Assembly: GCA_030599705.1 (NCBI GenBank)
Contig: JAUVNM010000005.1
Coordinates: 1 to 17,705 of the forward strand
DNA: 17,705 nt
Origin: Gammaproteobacteria bacterium
GTDB taxonomy: Bacteria; Pseudomonadota; Gammaproteobacteria; UBA9214
Reading direction: 5' to 3'
Position 1 is the stretch's first letter, and the number at the start of each line of letters is the position of its first letter. This document shows positions 7,047 through 14,275 of this stretch, piece by piece. Under the pieces are notes generated by a model. That model saw nothing but the letters and a program-made list of their open reading frames with translations. It had not been told where the DNA came from and searched no databases. The translations under genes were made by a program, and so were the position numbers.

Positions 7047-7610
7047 TCACTTCCTGTCAAAGTGATAAACGGAATCCTTGGCATATTTACCCCTGGCAAA
7101 ACTCGTATAGGTCACCTTCAGGTGGTTACCGTCCGCCGAGAGGTTTTTGGTGATTTTGTGGATATGATTATCGTTCGACTGGCACAGCCCGGTATCCATG
7201 TCACAGTTCAGTACCAGCATATTCGGGCTGCCGGAAGGTTCCGCAATCAGTTCCGGCTGGTTCTGCTTGACGCAGTAGTGCTTCGCTTTCACCCGGCTGC
7301 AGCTGGCGTTATTACAGTGATACATGGTTGCCATTTCCTTTTCGTTCCCGGGCAGCAGGTTCTCCTGGATGGTGCTTCCCTTGCCGATAATACGGTAACG
7401 CATGGCCACGGTTTCCGTACCGAGCAGCGGCGCCACCAGCTTGTGTTGTGTCGCCTTTCCTTCCTGTTGATCGGCTGGCGCCAGCACCCAGTCACCCTGG
7501 AGTTGTTTTAACCAGTTATATTGATCGCGGGCAGCTTGATCGTTGCCGGCACTCAGCGGGGCCGTGGAAATGAGCAGACCGGCAGCAAACAGGCAGATGC
7601 TGGATTTCAT
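7047..7610 (-). CDS. Secreted Cys-rich lipocalin-like protein, unknown function
   Basis: A 187-aa protein I cannot assign to a named function. The first 22 residues are a Sec signal peptide (MKSSICLFAAGLLISTAPLSAG, cleavage probably after an Ala-type site near residue 21), so it should be periplasmic or secreted. The mature part begins with YNWLKQLQGDWVL, followed by alternating beta-type segments, as in small lipocalin/nitrobindin-like domains. MATMYHCNNASC followed by KHYCVKQNQP recalls a YH...L.HYC..GNQP pattern I associate with uncharacterised DUF1579-like proteins (weak, from memory). Five mature cysteines (99, 104, 113, 136, 143) are spaced as if for disulfides. AAGGGAG (7618-7624) gives a strong ribosome site 7 nt before the ATG. 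It is divergent from msrB. Confidence 0.75.
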   Translation of the reverse strand: MKSSICLFAAGLLISTAPLSAGNDQAARDQYNWLKQLQGDWVLAPADQQEGKATQHKLVAPLLGTETVAMRYRIIGKGSTIQENLLPGNEKEMATMYHCNNASCSRVKAKHYCVKQNQPELIAEPSGSPNMLVLNCDMDTGLCQSNDNHIHKITKNLSADGNHLKVTYTSFARGKYAKDSVYHFDRK

Positions 7611-7824
7611 GTTGTTTCTCCCTTACGTTGCAGTGGATACAGGCTCAATCTGGAAGATGCTGTGACGGATCCCGGTGTCAGCCACATATGAAGTTAATTC
7701 TTCTAAACTATAGTAACATACTGTTAATAATGAATAATATATGAATACCTGTTATGGCGGGAACTTGCTCTCATGATTCCTGTCACAGCCATCATCCTCA
7801 CACACATATATAGTCCATTATTCC
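7611..7824. other. AT-rich divergent intergenic region
   Basis: The gap between the secreted-protein gene (leftward) and msrB (rightward). Bases 7690-7745 are markedly AT-rich (TAGTAACATACTGTTAATAA) against GC-rich surroundings, as expected for divergent promoters, but I found no hexamer pair good enough to call. TATAGT at 7809-7814 could be a -10 box giving an almost leaderless msrB mRNA. A 19-codon His/Cys-rich reading frame (7754-7813) ends 11 nt before msrB and is discussed as a finding. Confidence 0.4.
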
Positions 7825-8397
7825 ATGCACCGATATCCAACCCTGCTGCTCATTCCCATCGCCGCTGCGCTGGGTGCCCTTGCACTAACAGCGGTCGTGG
7901 CTGATCAGTCTGCTTCCGGCAGTGGTGTTAGCGCCGTTGCGCCACAGGCAAAGCCCGGCGCCTTCCGGAAACCAACCGATGAGCAATTGCGCGAGCAACT
8001 GACCCCGCTGCAATATGAGGTGACACAGAAGGACGCGACCGAGCAACCGTTCAAGAACGCATACTGGGACAACAAGCACGCCGGCATTTACGTGGATAGA
8101 ATTTCGGGCGAAGCGTTGTTCAGTTCCACTGACAAATTCAAATCCGGTACCGGCTGGCCGAGTTTCACACAACCCATCAGCAAGGGCACCGTTATCGAGC
8201 ACGAGGACAGGAAATTTTTCATGAAACGCGTGGAACTGCGCAGCCAGCTGGCAGATTCCCATCTGGGACACGTCTTCGATGATGGCCCGGAACCGAGCGG
8301 TTTGCGCTATTGCATCAACTCCGCCTCGCTGCGCTTTATACCAAAAGAGAACCTCGAGGCCGAGGGTTACGGCGAATACGTATCACTGTTCGATTAA
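7825..8397 (+). CDS. msrB: Exported methionine-(R)-sulfoxide reductase MsrB, one-Cys type
   Basis: This enzyme reduces methionine-R-sulfoxide in proteins, a repair of oxidative damage. It is 190 aa: an N-terminal hydrophobic segment (residues 7-26, LLLIPIAAALGALALTAVVA) as signal peptide or anchor, a linker, and the MsrB domain at about 50-188. Motifs are SGTGWPSF (107-114), HLGHVFDDGP (146-155) and RYCINSASLRF with catalytic Cys163. Two things are odd. The four zinc-binding cysteines of many MsrBs are replaced (KHAGIYVDRISG and RSQLADSHLGH). The usual resolving cysteine position, 54 residues before the catalytic one, is Thr109. Cys163 is the only cysteine in the whole precursor. Export suggests repair of envelope proteins. 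The ATG has no clear Shine-Dalgarno sequence. The stop touches a 62-bp palindrome. Confidence 0.93.
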   Translation: MHRYPTLLLIPIAAALGALALTAVVADQSASGSGVSAVAPQAKPGAFRKPTDEQLREQLTPLQYEVTQKDATEQPFKNAYWDNKHAGIYVDRISGEALFSSTDKFKSGTGWPSFTQPISKGTVIEHEDRKFFMKRVELRSQLADSHLGHVFDDGPEPSGLRYCINSASLRFIPKENLEAEGYGEYVSLFD

Positions 8398-8458
8398 TAT
8401 TTGGGGTCAGAGTAAAAACTCGCGAATTTTCACGAGCTTTTACTCTGACCCCAAATAT
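8397..8458. repeat. 62-bp palindrome with GGGGTCAGAGTAAAA arms
   Basis: The arms 8397-8417 and 8438-8458 are perfect 21-bp inverted repeats, with ATATTTGGGG at the outer ends and GTCAGAGTAAAA toward the centre. The 20-nt middle can add CTCG (8419-8422) with CGAG (8433-8436). GGGGTCAGAGTAAAA is a motif I recall from repeats linked to IS200-like/REP-type transposases in gammaproteobacteria (recognition only). It fills the gap between convergent msrB and the aminotransferase gene, and its A-rich left and T-rich right arms would let it terminate transcription in both directions. Confidence 0.85.
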
Positions 8459-8472
8459 GCCGGCGGGGTAGT

Positions 8473-9651
8473 TTATTTGTAGGCCGCGCGCGCCGCGTCT
8501 ACGGCAACACCGGCGGTGATCGGTGCCTTCATGCCACTCAGCACGGCATCGAGTGCACCCAGGCAGAACAGCACGTTGGTCCGGTTGCTGGCAAAACCCA
8601 TCAGGCCGACGCGCCAGATTTTGCCAGCCATGGCGCCAAGGCCTGCACCGATCTCCAGGTTGTACTCGTTCAGCAAGGCTGTGCGCACTGCCGCTTCGTC
8701 GACCCCTTCCGGAATCGATACCGCATTCAGCTGTGGCAGGCGCTCGCCTTCCGGTACCACGAAGGACAGGCCCATGGCTTCGAAGCCGGCACGCAGGGCA
8801 TCATGATTCTTCTGGTGACGCGCCCAGGAGTTTTCGATGCCCTCTTCCTGCAGGATGACCAGTGCCTCGTGCAGGCCGTAGAGTGCGTTGATGGGTGCCG
8901 TGTGGTGGTAGGCGCGCTTGCCGCCGCCGCCCCAGTAACCCAATACCAGGTTAAGGTCCATAAACCAGCTCTGCACCGGGTGCTTGCGGCTGGTGACAAT
9001 GTCCAGCGCGCGCTGGCTGAAAGTCACCGGCGACAGGCCGGGGGTGCAGGACAGGCATTTCTGGGTACCGGAATACACGGCATCCAGTTCCCATTCATCG
9101 ACCTTGAGCGGCGAACCGGCCAGTGATGTCACAGTATCGGCGATTACCACGCAGTCATGCTGGTGGGCCAGTGCGGCCAGTGTCTGCGCATCGGAGATGG
9201 CGCCGGTGGAGGTCTCGGCATGCACGAACGCCAGCACACTGGCAGCGGGGTTGGCCTGCAGTGCTGCCTCGACCTTGTTGGGATCGACGGCAACACCCCA
9301 GTCGTCCACGACCATGACGGCCGTCGCGCCACAGCGCTCGACATTCTCCTTCATGCGGCCGCCGAACACGCCGTTCTGGCAGACGATCACGGTATCGCCT
9401 GGCTGGATGAGATTGACGAAACAGGTCTCCATGCCCGCGGAGCCCGGCGCCGAGACCGGCATGGTGAGCTCATTCTTCGTCTGGAAGGCATAGCGCAGCA
9501 ATTCCTTCATCTGCTCCATCATGTCGACGAATACCGGGTCCAGGTGTCCGATGGTCGGGCGTGACATGGCCTCGAGGATGCGCGGATTGACATCGGAGGG
9601 ACCGGGGCCCATCAGGGTGCGAACCGGGGGATGGAAGGACTGGATGCTCAT
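8473..9651 (-). CDS. Serine/alanine-glyoxylate aminotransferase family protein
   Basis: A class V PLP aminotransferase of 392 aa, likely cytoplasmic and acting on glyoxylate or pyruvate with serine or alanine as amino donor. The N-terminal MGPGPSDV (14-21) is the family's substrate/PLP loop. HAETSTGA (144-151) and IADTVTSLAGS with Asp171 contact the cofactor. SGTQKCLSCTPG carries the PLP lysine, Lys198. The C-terminal KIWRVGLMGFAS is also typical. Donor preference (serine versus alanine) cannot be read from this. The ATG at 9651 (MSIQSFHPPV) was preferred to one 39 nt upstream because it matches family length and follows GAGG. It stands alone between a palindrome and a REP pair, with no serine-cycle or photorespiratory genes next to it. 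Confidence 0.9.
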   Translation of the reverse strand: MSIQSFHPPVRTLMGPGPSDVNPRILEAMSRPTIGHLDPVFVDMMEQMKELLRYAFQTKNELTMPVSAPGSAGMETCFVNLIQPGDTVIVCQNGVFGGRMKENVERCGATAVMVVDDWGVAVDPNKVEAALQANPAASVLAFVHAETSTGAISDAQTLAALAHQHDCVVIADTVTSLAGSPLKVDEWELDAVYSGTQKCLSCTPGLSPVTFSQRALDIVTSRKHPVQSWFMDLNLVLGYWGGGGKRAYHHTAPINALYGLHEALVILQEEGIENSWARHQKNHDALRAGFEAMGLSFVVPEGERLPQLNAVSIPEGVDEAAVRTALLNEYNLEIGAGLGAMAGKIWRVGLMGFASNRTNVLFCLGALDAVLSGMKAPITAGVAVDAARAAYK

Positions 9652-9699
9652 GGTGTGCCTCGTACGGTTAATCAATGGGTTGAGATTCAAAGAGCGGGG

Positions 9700-9705
9700 A
9701 TTCTA
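9700..9705 (-). promoter_or_regulatory. Possible -10 box of the aminotransferase gene
   Basis: TAGAAT on the minus strand, 5 of 6 to consensus, 48 nt above the chosen ATG. The -35 region is poor (TGGGGT or GGGGTC at 16-17 nt spacing). No other promoter-like sequence is evident in 9652-9746. Confidence 0.35.
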
Positions 9706-9746
9706 GCATTAACAGGCGCCTGACCCCAGATTTCGACCACGGTTCC

Positions 9747-9855
9747 TGTAGGAGCGGGCTGAAGGTGAGGCGCTTGCGCCGAGAGGCTGCCCTGGGGCAT
9801 GCCCGCGAATTCGAGATACGTGAGCCTCGCATTCGCGGGCAAGCCCGCTCCTACA
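9747..9855. repeat. Compound REP pair (REPIN-like) with a 39-bp loop insert
   Basis: The outer arms TGTAGGAGCGGGC and GCCCGCTCCTACA are perfect complements. The right member (9832-9855) is an ordinary 24-bp REP with stem GCGGGC-AA-GCCCGC. The left member (9747-9809) has the same head and tail, but its 2-nt loop is expanded by 39 bp (9761-9799) holding two further hairpins: GGCGC-TT-GCGCC (9769-9780) and TGCCC-TG-GGGCA (9788-9799). Twenty-two nt (9810-9831) separate the members. The left member recurs exactly at 17516-17578. The repeat follows the yejF stop. Confidence 0.9.
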
Positions 9856-9872
9856 GGTGAAGTGGTAGTGAT

Positions 9873-11879
9873 TTACTGATGCAGGAAGCAGTGCACCCGG
9901 TGATCGGCGGTCCCGGTTTCGCCAGGATAGCGTTCGCGGCACCCGGGCATGGCGTCGGGGCAGCGCGGGTGGAAATGACAGCCGCCCGGCGGATTGGCCG
10001 GCGACGGCATATCACCCTCGAGGCGGATGATCTCGCGCCGGGTGTCCTGATCGATTTGCGGGACGGCCGACAGCAGCACCCGGGTATAGGGGTGCAGCGG
10101 TTCTTCCAGCACACTGGCAACCGGTCCTTCCTCAACAATGCGCCCGAGATACATGACCGCCACCCGGTCGGCGAGATACGATACTACGGAGAGGTTGTGG
10201 GTGATGAACAGGTAGGACAACCCGAGTTCGTTCTGCAGCTGCTTCAGCAGGTTCAGGATCTGTGCCTGGACCGAGATATCCAGTGCGCTGGTTGGTTCGT
10301 CGCAGATGATGAGCCGCGGATTGACGGCCAGCGCGCGTGCAATGCAGATGCGCTGGCGCTGACCGCCGGAGAATTCATGCGGGTAACGGTGGGCGTTCTC
10401 GGGTGACAGGCCGACTTGCACGAACAGCTCATCGACACGCTGGCGGCGTTGCTGACTGCTGTTGCCGATGTCCTGTGCAATCATGCCCTCTTCGACGATG
10501 TCGCCGACGCGCATGCGCGGGTTCATGGACGAGTACGGGTCCTGGAAGATGAACTGGAAGTCCGTGCGCCGCCGGCGCAGGCGCTCGCCTTTCAGCTGCG
10601 TGAGTTCGGTGTTGTCGAATTGCACACTGCCGGCGGTTGGCCGGAGCAGTTGCAGGATACCCTTGCCGACCGTGGTCTTGCCGCAGCCGGATTCACCGAC
10701 CAGCGCCTGGGTATGCCCTTCCGGAATTTCGAGGGAGACGCCATCCACGGCATAGACCTGACCGACGACCCGCTTGAAGACTCCCTTGTGGATCGGAAAG
10801 TGTACCTTGAGATCACGGACTTCCAGCAGACTGGCGCCGGTCCCCGTGCCTGGCGTTGCGTGCGCCAGTGGTGTGTCGTCCCTGGCTGTCCTGGCTGGCG
10901 GGGTAATGTTCCGGTCTGCCAGGTGGCAGCGTACATGATGGTGGTCCGTGGTGATGTCCCACGAGGGTGCCTGGGTCCGGCAGGTGTCCCAGGCCTGCTC
11001 GCAGCGCTCCGCAAAGCGGCAGCCGCTGAAATCGCGGTCGAGTACCGGGACAAAGCCCGGGATGGTTTTCAAGGCATGATCGCGCTTGTCGACATTGGGC
11101 AGTGATTCGAACAGCCGCAGGCTGTAGGGATGCCGGGCATCAGTGAAAAAACAGTCGCGGCTGGCCTCCTCGACCAGTTGTCCGGCATACATGACGGCAA
11201 CCCGGTCCGCCATCCCGGCAACAATACCGAGATCGTGGGTGATCAGCAGAATGGCCATATGGGTATCGCGTTGCAGCTGCTGCAGCAATTCCAGCACCTG
11301 TGCCTGGATGGTGACATCGAGTGCCGTGGTCGGCTCGTCGGCAATCAGCAGGTCCGGTTCGCCGGCAAGTGCAATCGCGATCATGACGCGCTGTTTCATG
11401 CCGCCGGAAAGCTGGTGCGGGTATTCGGTATAACGACGTTTTACATCGGGGATACCAACGGCATCGAGCAGTTCGAGGACGCGATTGAGCTTCGCGGTGC
11501 CTTTCATCTGCAGGTGTTGCTGCAGCATCTCGCCGATCTGGTCACCAACAGTGAGCACCGGGTTGAGCGAGGTCATCGGTTCCTGGAAGATCATGGCAAT
11601 GCGCCGGCCGCGCACCTGGCGCATCTCGACTTCCGGCAAGGCCGTGAGATCGGTGCCCTCGAGTTTGACCTGGCCACCGGATATCCGGCCGTGTGGTTGC
11701 GGCAGCAGCCGCAGGATGGACAGTGCGGTCATGGACTTGCCGCAGCCGGACTCGCCGAGCAGTGCAAAGGTTTCACCCTTGTTGATGGTGAAACTGACAT
11801 CATCGACGGGGCGAATCGCCCGCGGGCCGGTGCCGATCCGGGCGCTCAGGTTGGCAAGTTGCAGCAAGGGTTGCTTCAT
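9873..11879 (-). CDS. yejF: Duplicated ATP-binding protein of a peptide ABC importer (YejF-like)
   Basis: A 668-aa protein with two complete ABC ATPase domains, as in E. coli YejF, supplying both motor domains of the importer. Domain 1 has Walker A GESGCGKS (42-49), signature LSGGMKQR (157-164) and Walker B LLIADEP (177-183). Domain 2 has GESGCGKT (395-402), FSGGQRQR (503-510) and LIICDEP (523-529). After each domain comes the oligopeptide-transporter C-terminal extension, each with four cysteines: 287, 293, 300, 318 and 634, 640, 647, 664. Cysteines of this kind have been reported to hold an Fe-S cluster in OppD-type proteins. It starts 12 nt after the permease stop with no strong ribosome site and is the last gene of the operon. 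Confidence 0.93.
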   Translation of the reverse strand: MKQPLLQLANLSARIGTGPRAIRPVDDVSFTINKGETFALLGESGCGKSMTALSILRLLPQPHGRISGGQVKLEGTDLTALPEVEMRQVRGRRIAMIFQEPMTSLNPVLTVGDQIGEMLQQHLQMKGTAKLNRVLELLDAVGIPDVKRRYTEYPHQLSGGMKQRVMIAIALAGEPDLLIADEPTTALDVTIQAQVLELLQQLQRDTHMAILLITHDLGIVAGMADRVAVMYAGQLVEEASRDCFFTDARHPYSLRLFESLPNVDKRDHALKTIPGFVPVLDRDFSGCRFAERCEQAWDTCRTQAPSWDITTDHHHVRCHLADRNITPPARTARDDTPLAHATPGTGTGASLLEVRDLKVHFPIHKGVFKRVVGQVYAVDGVSLEIPEGHTQALVGESGCGKTTVGKGILQLLRPTAGSVQFDNTELTQLKGERLRRRRTDFQFIFQDPYSSMNPRMRVGDIVEEGMIAQDIGNSSQQRRQRVDELFVQVGLSPENAHRYPHEFSGGQRQRICIARALAVNPRLIICDEPTSALDISVQAQILNLLKQLQNELGLSYLFITHNLSVVSYLADRVAVMYLGRIVEEGPVASVLEEPLHPYTRVLLSAVPQIDQDTRREIIRLEGDMPSPANPPGGCHFHPRCPDAMPGCRERYPGETGTADHRVHCFLHQ

Positions 11880-11891
11880 GGTGCTGGTACT

Positions 11892-13301
11892 CTAACGTTG
11901 TCTCAATCGCGGGTCGAAGGCATCGCGCACGGCATCGGAAAACAGGTTGGCCGCGAGCACCAGGGTAAACATAAACAGGAAGGCCGCCAGCAAGGACCAC
12001 CACACCACCGGCTCGCGCGCCATCTCCAGGCGCGCGCTGTTGATCATGTTGCCCCAGCTGTTCATGGTGGGATCCACGCCGACACCAACGTAGGACAGCA
12101 CGGCCTCGGCGAGTACCAGCCCGCTGAAATCGAGTACTACGGTGATCAGTACGATGTGCATGACATTCGGCAGGATGTGCCGGCTGATGATCTTGCTGTG
12201 CCGGACCCCGAATGCCGTGGCCGCCTGGATATACTCGGCCTCGCGCAGCTTCAGCGACTCCCCCCGCAACAGGCGACACAGCCCGGTCCAGCTGGTAATC
12301 CCCAAAATAATACATAGAAATAACAAACGGATATCAGCCCTTTCCAAGGTCGTTTCAAACGCATCCGGGTGGTTGGCCATATACACCTGCAGCATCAGGA
12401 TGGCGGCCGCAATCAGCAGGATGCCGGGGATCGAGTTCAGTGTGGTGTAGAGGTACTGGATGAGGTCATCGATCCAGCCACGCGCATAACCGGCAAGGAT
12501 GCCCATGAAGATGGCGAACGGCAGCATGATCAGTGTCGTGAGGGTCCCGATGACCAGCCCGGTGCGAATGCTCTTGAGTGTCTGGTAGAACACGTCCTCC
12601 CCGACCTTGTCGGTGCCGAGTACGTGGTAGGCGGTCGCCAGATTGATTGCCAGGAAAGTCAGCAACAGCAACACGCTCAGCGTGATCAGGATGATCAGCC
12701 ACGGGACCGCGGTACGCCGTGCCAGGATATCGCGTAATGAAGCCATGAATGCCAGTTGCCGGCGGCGTGCCTGCCACAGGGTAATCAGCAGCAAGACGGC
12801 GAGACCTGCCGCCAGTGTCTGGGTGAGCGCAATACCGCTGCGTTGCAGTATATCCGCACGCGCATCGGCTGCCGGGTTTTCCAGATGGCGGCCGCCATAC
12901 TCCAGGCGCGGGTACTTGCGGGTCTGGCTGCCATCCGGGTGCTGCACGGTCTCACGGCTGAAGAGCTGTGTCGCAAACGGTGCCGAGTAGGTCTTCTCTG
13001 TCCGGGTGCGCAACGGGCCTACCAGCACATCCAGCACACTCAGTACCTCGACAGCGTAGTGGGTCTCCGCGCTTGCATCGCTGTTCTCGATTGCCGGCCG
13101 GTAGTGCAGTGAATCGAGCAGGCCGATAATGATATAGGCACACAGGATGACCACGGCCATCGAACCCAGACGACTGCACATCACGTGATGCCACGGCGCG
13201 CGCAGGTGCGGCTTCCCCCGGGCATACAACGCAAAGCCGGTGACAATGGCTACCAGCAGGAAGATCAGGGCATCGGTCCACAGGATAACGGGCATAATCA
13301 T
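11892..13301 (-). CDS. yejE: ABC peptide importer permease (YejE/OppC class) with long N-terminal extension
   Basis: An inner-membrane permease of 469 aa. The C-terminal 270 residues are a standard OppC/YejE domain: a helix at 200-222, LGTDKVGEDVF (228-238), then transmembrane segments and the EAA loop EYIQAATAFGVRHSKIISRH (356-375) that docks the ATPase, ending DAFDPRLRQR. The first 190 residues are extra: helices at about 5-27, 47-65 and 156-176, with a hydrophilic stretch (66-155) between the last two, probably periplasmic. E. coli YejE is about 341 aa. The start overlaps the yejB stop as ATGA (13298-13301). A second ATG two codons later could serve. Third gene of the operon. Confidence 0.9.
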   Translation of the reverse strand: MIMPVILWTDALIFLLVAIVTGFALYARGKPHLRAPWHHVMCSRLGSMAVVILCAYIIIGLLDSLHYRPAIENSDASAETHYAVEVLSVLDVLVGPLRTRTEKTYSAPFATQLFSRETVQHPDGSQTRKYPRLEYGGRHLENPAADARADILQRSGIALTQTLAAGLAVLLLITLWQARRRQLAFMASLRDILARRTAVPWLIILITLSVLLLLTFLAINLATAYHVLGTDKVGEDVFYQTLKSIRTGLVIGTLTTLIMLPFAIFMGILAGYARGWIDDLIQYLYTTLNSIPGILLIAAAILMLQVYMANHPDAFETTLERADIRLLFLCIILGITSWTGLCRLLRGESLKLREAEYIQAATAFGVRHSKIISRHILPNVMHIVLITVVLDFSGLVLAEAVLSYVGVGVDPTMNSWGNMINSARLEMAREPVVWWSLLAAFLFMFTLVLAANLFSDAVRDAFDPRLRQR

Positions 13302-14275
13302 GACAGCCGCACCCGCGGATCCACGACCGTGTAGGCGACGTCGACCAGGATCAGCCCGATGATGTACAGTACCGAGCCGAGAAACACCATGGCACGGACA
13401 ATGGCGAAGTCCTGCCGGTTGATGGCGTCGATGGTATAGCTGCCCAGCCCGGGGACAGCGAAGAACGATTCCAGCAGCAGGCTGCCCATGAACAGCAATG
13501 GCAGTATGACCACTACGCCGGTGACGATCGGTATCATGGCATTCGCCAGCAGGTGCCGGAACAGCACCCGCGATTCCTTCAGACCCTTGGCGCGCGCGGT
13601 GCGGATGAAGTCCTTGCCGGCTTCCTCCAGGAAAAACGAACGGTACAGGCGGGTGCTGCTGCCAATGCCGCTGACCACGCCGATGATGACCGGGAGCACC
13701 AGGAACTTGATGGCGTCCACCCCGCCGTCATAGCCGGAGATTGGCATCAGGCGCAGCAGTTTCCCGAGCAGGAATTGCCCGCCGATGATGTAGAACATGG
13801 CCGAGACCGACATCAGCGCGACGCACAGGATGACACCGGAGACATCCACGTAGGTGCCGCGGAAAAAGGCCAGCAGCATGGCGAAGCTGATATTGATCAG
13901 CAAACCGACCAGCAGACTCGGGATGGCGATTGCCAGGCTGGGAACCATGCGCTGCGCAATGTCGTGGCTGATATCGCGACCGTCATCCGAGTATCCAAAA
14001 TCGAAGGCAAACAGCTTCACGGATTTTTCGAAAAAGATGGTCTTGGTGAAGCGTTCGCTGCCGCTGACCGCCTCGTTGTATAGCAGCGGCTTGTTATAGC
14101 CGCGCTCGGCCTTCCACTTCTCGATGGCCTCCGGGGTGACGCGCTTGACACCCAGGTGCAGCCGCGCCATGTCATCCGGCGAATTCACCACGAAGAACAG
14201 GTAGAACGTCAGCAGGTTGACCCCGATCAGGATCGGGATGGCGTAGGCGGCGCGCCGCACGATATAGGCAAACAT
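13298..14275 (-). CDS. yejB: ABC peptide importer permease (YejB/OppB class)
   Basis: The second permease of the importer, 325 aa with about six membrane helices. The N terminus MFAYIVRRAAYAIPILIGVN is typical of OppB/DppB/YejB proteins. A periplasmic stretch includes ERGYNKPLLY and DFGYSDDGRDIS. The EAA loop EAGKDFIRTARAKGLKESRV lies at 218-237, and the end is YTVVDPRVRLS. The ATG at 14275 was chosen because it matches the family start and shares one base with the upstream stop (TGATG). The longer reading back to 14398 lies within the binding-protein gene in another frame. The length is slightly below E. coli YejB (about 364). Confidence 0.93.
   Translation of the reverse strand: MFAYIVRRAAYAIPILIGVNLLTFYLFFVVNSPDDMARLHLGVKRVTPEAIEKWKAERGYNKPLLYNEAVSGSERFTKTIFFEKSVKLFAFDFGYSDDGRDISHDIAQRMVPSLAIAIPSLLVGLLINISFAMLLAFFRGTYVDVSGVILCVALMSVSAMFYIIGGQFLLGKLLRLMPISGYDGGVDAIKFLVLPVIIGVVSGIGSSTRLYRSFFLEEAGKDFIRTARAKGLKESRVLFRHLLANAMIPIVTGVVVILPLLFMGSLLLESFFAVPGLGSYTIDAINRQDFAIVRAMVFLGSVLYIIGLILVDVAYTVVDPRVRLS

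Noticed and set aside
9873..11879. The dual ATPase as an artificial fusion of two genes
   Set aside because: Two ABC domains in one chain are normal for YejF, and both carry intact motifs.
11130..12317. Plus-strand open frame of 395 codons opposite the yejF and yejE genes
   Set aside because: It is composed of reversed ABC-transporter codons, spans two well-supported minus-strand genes and has no recognisable motif.
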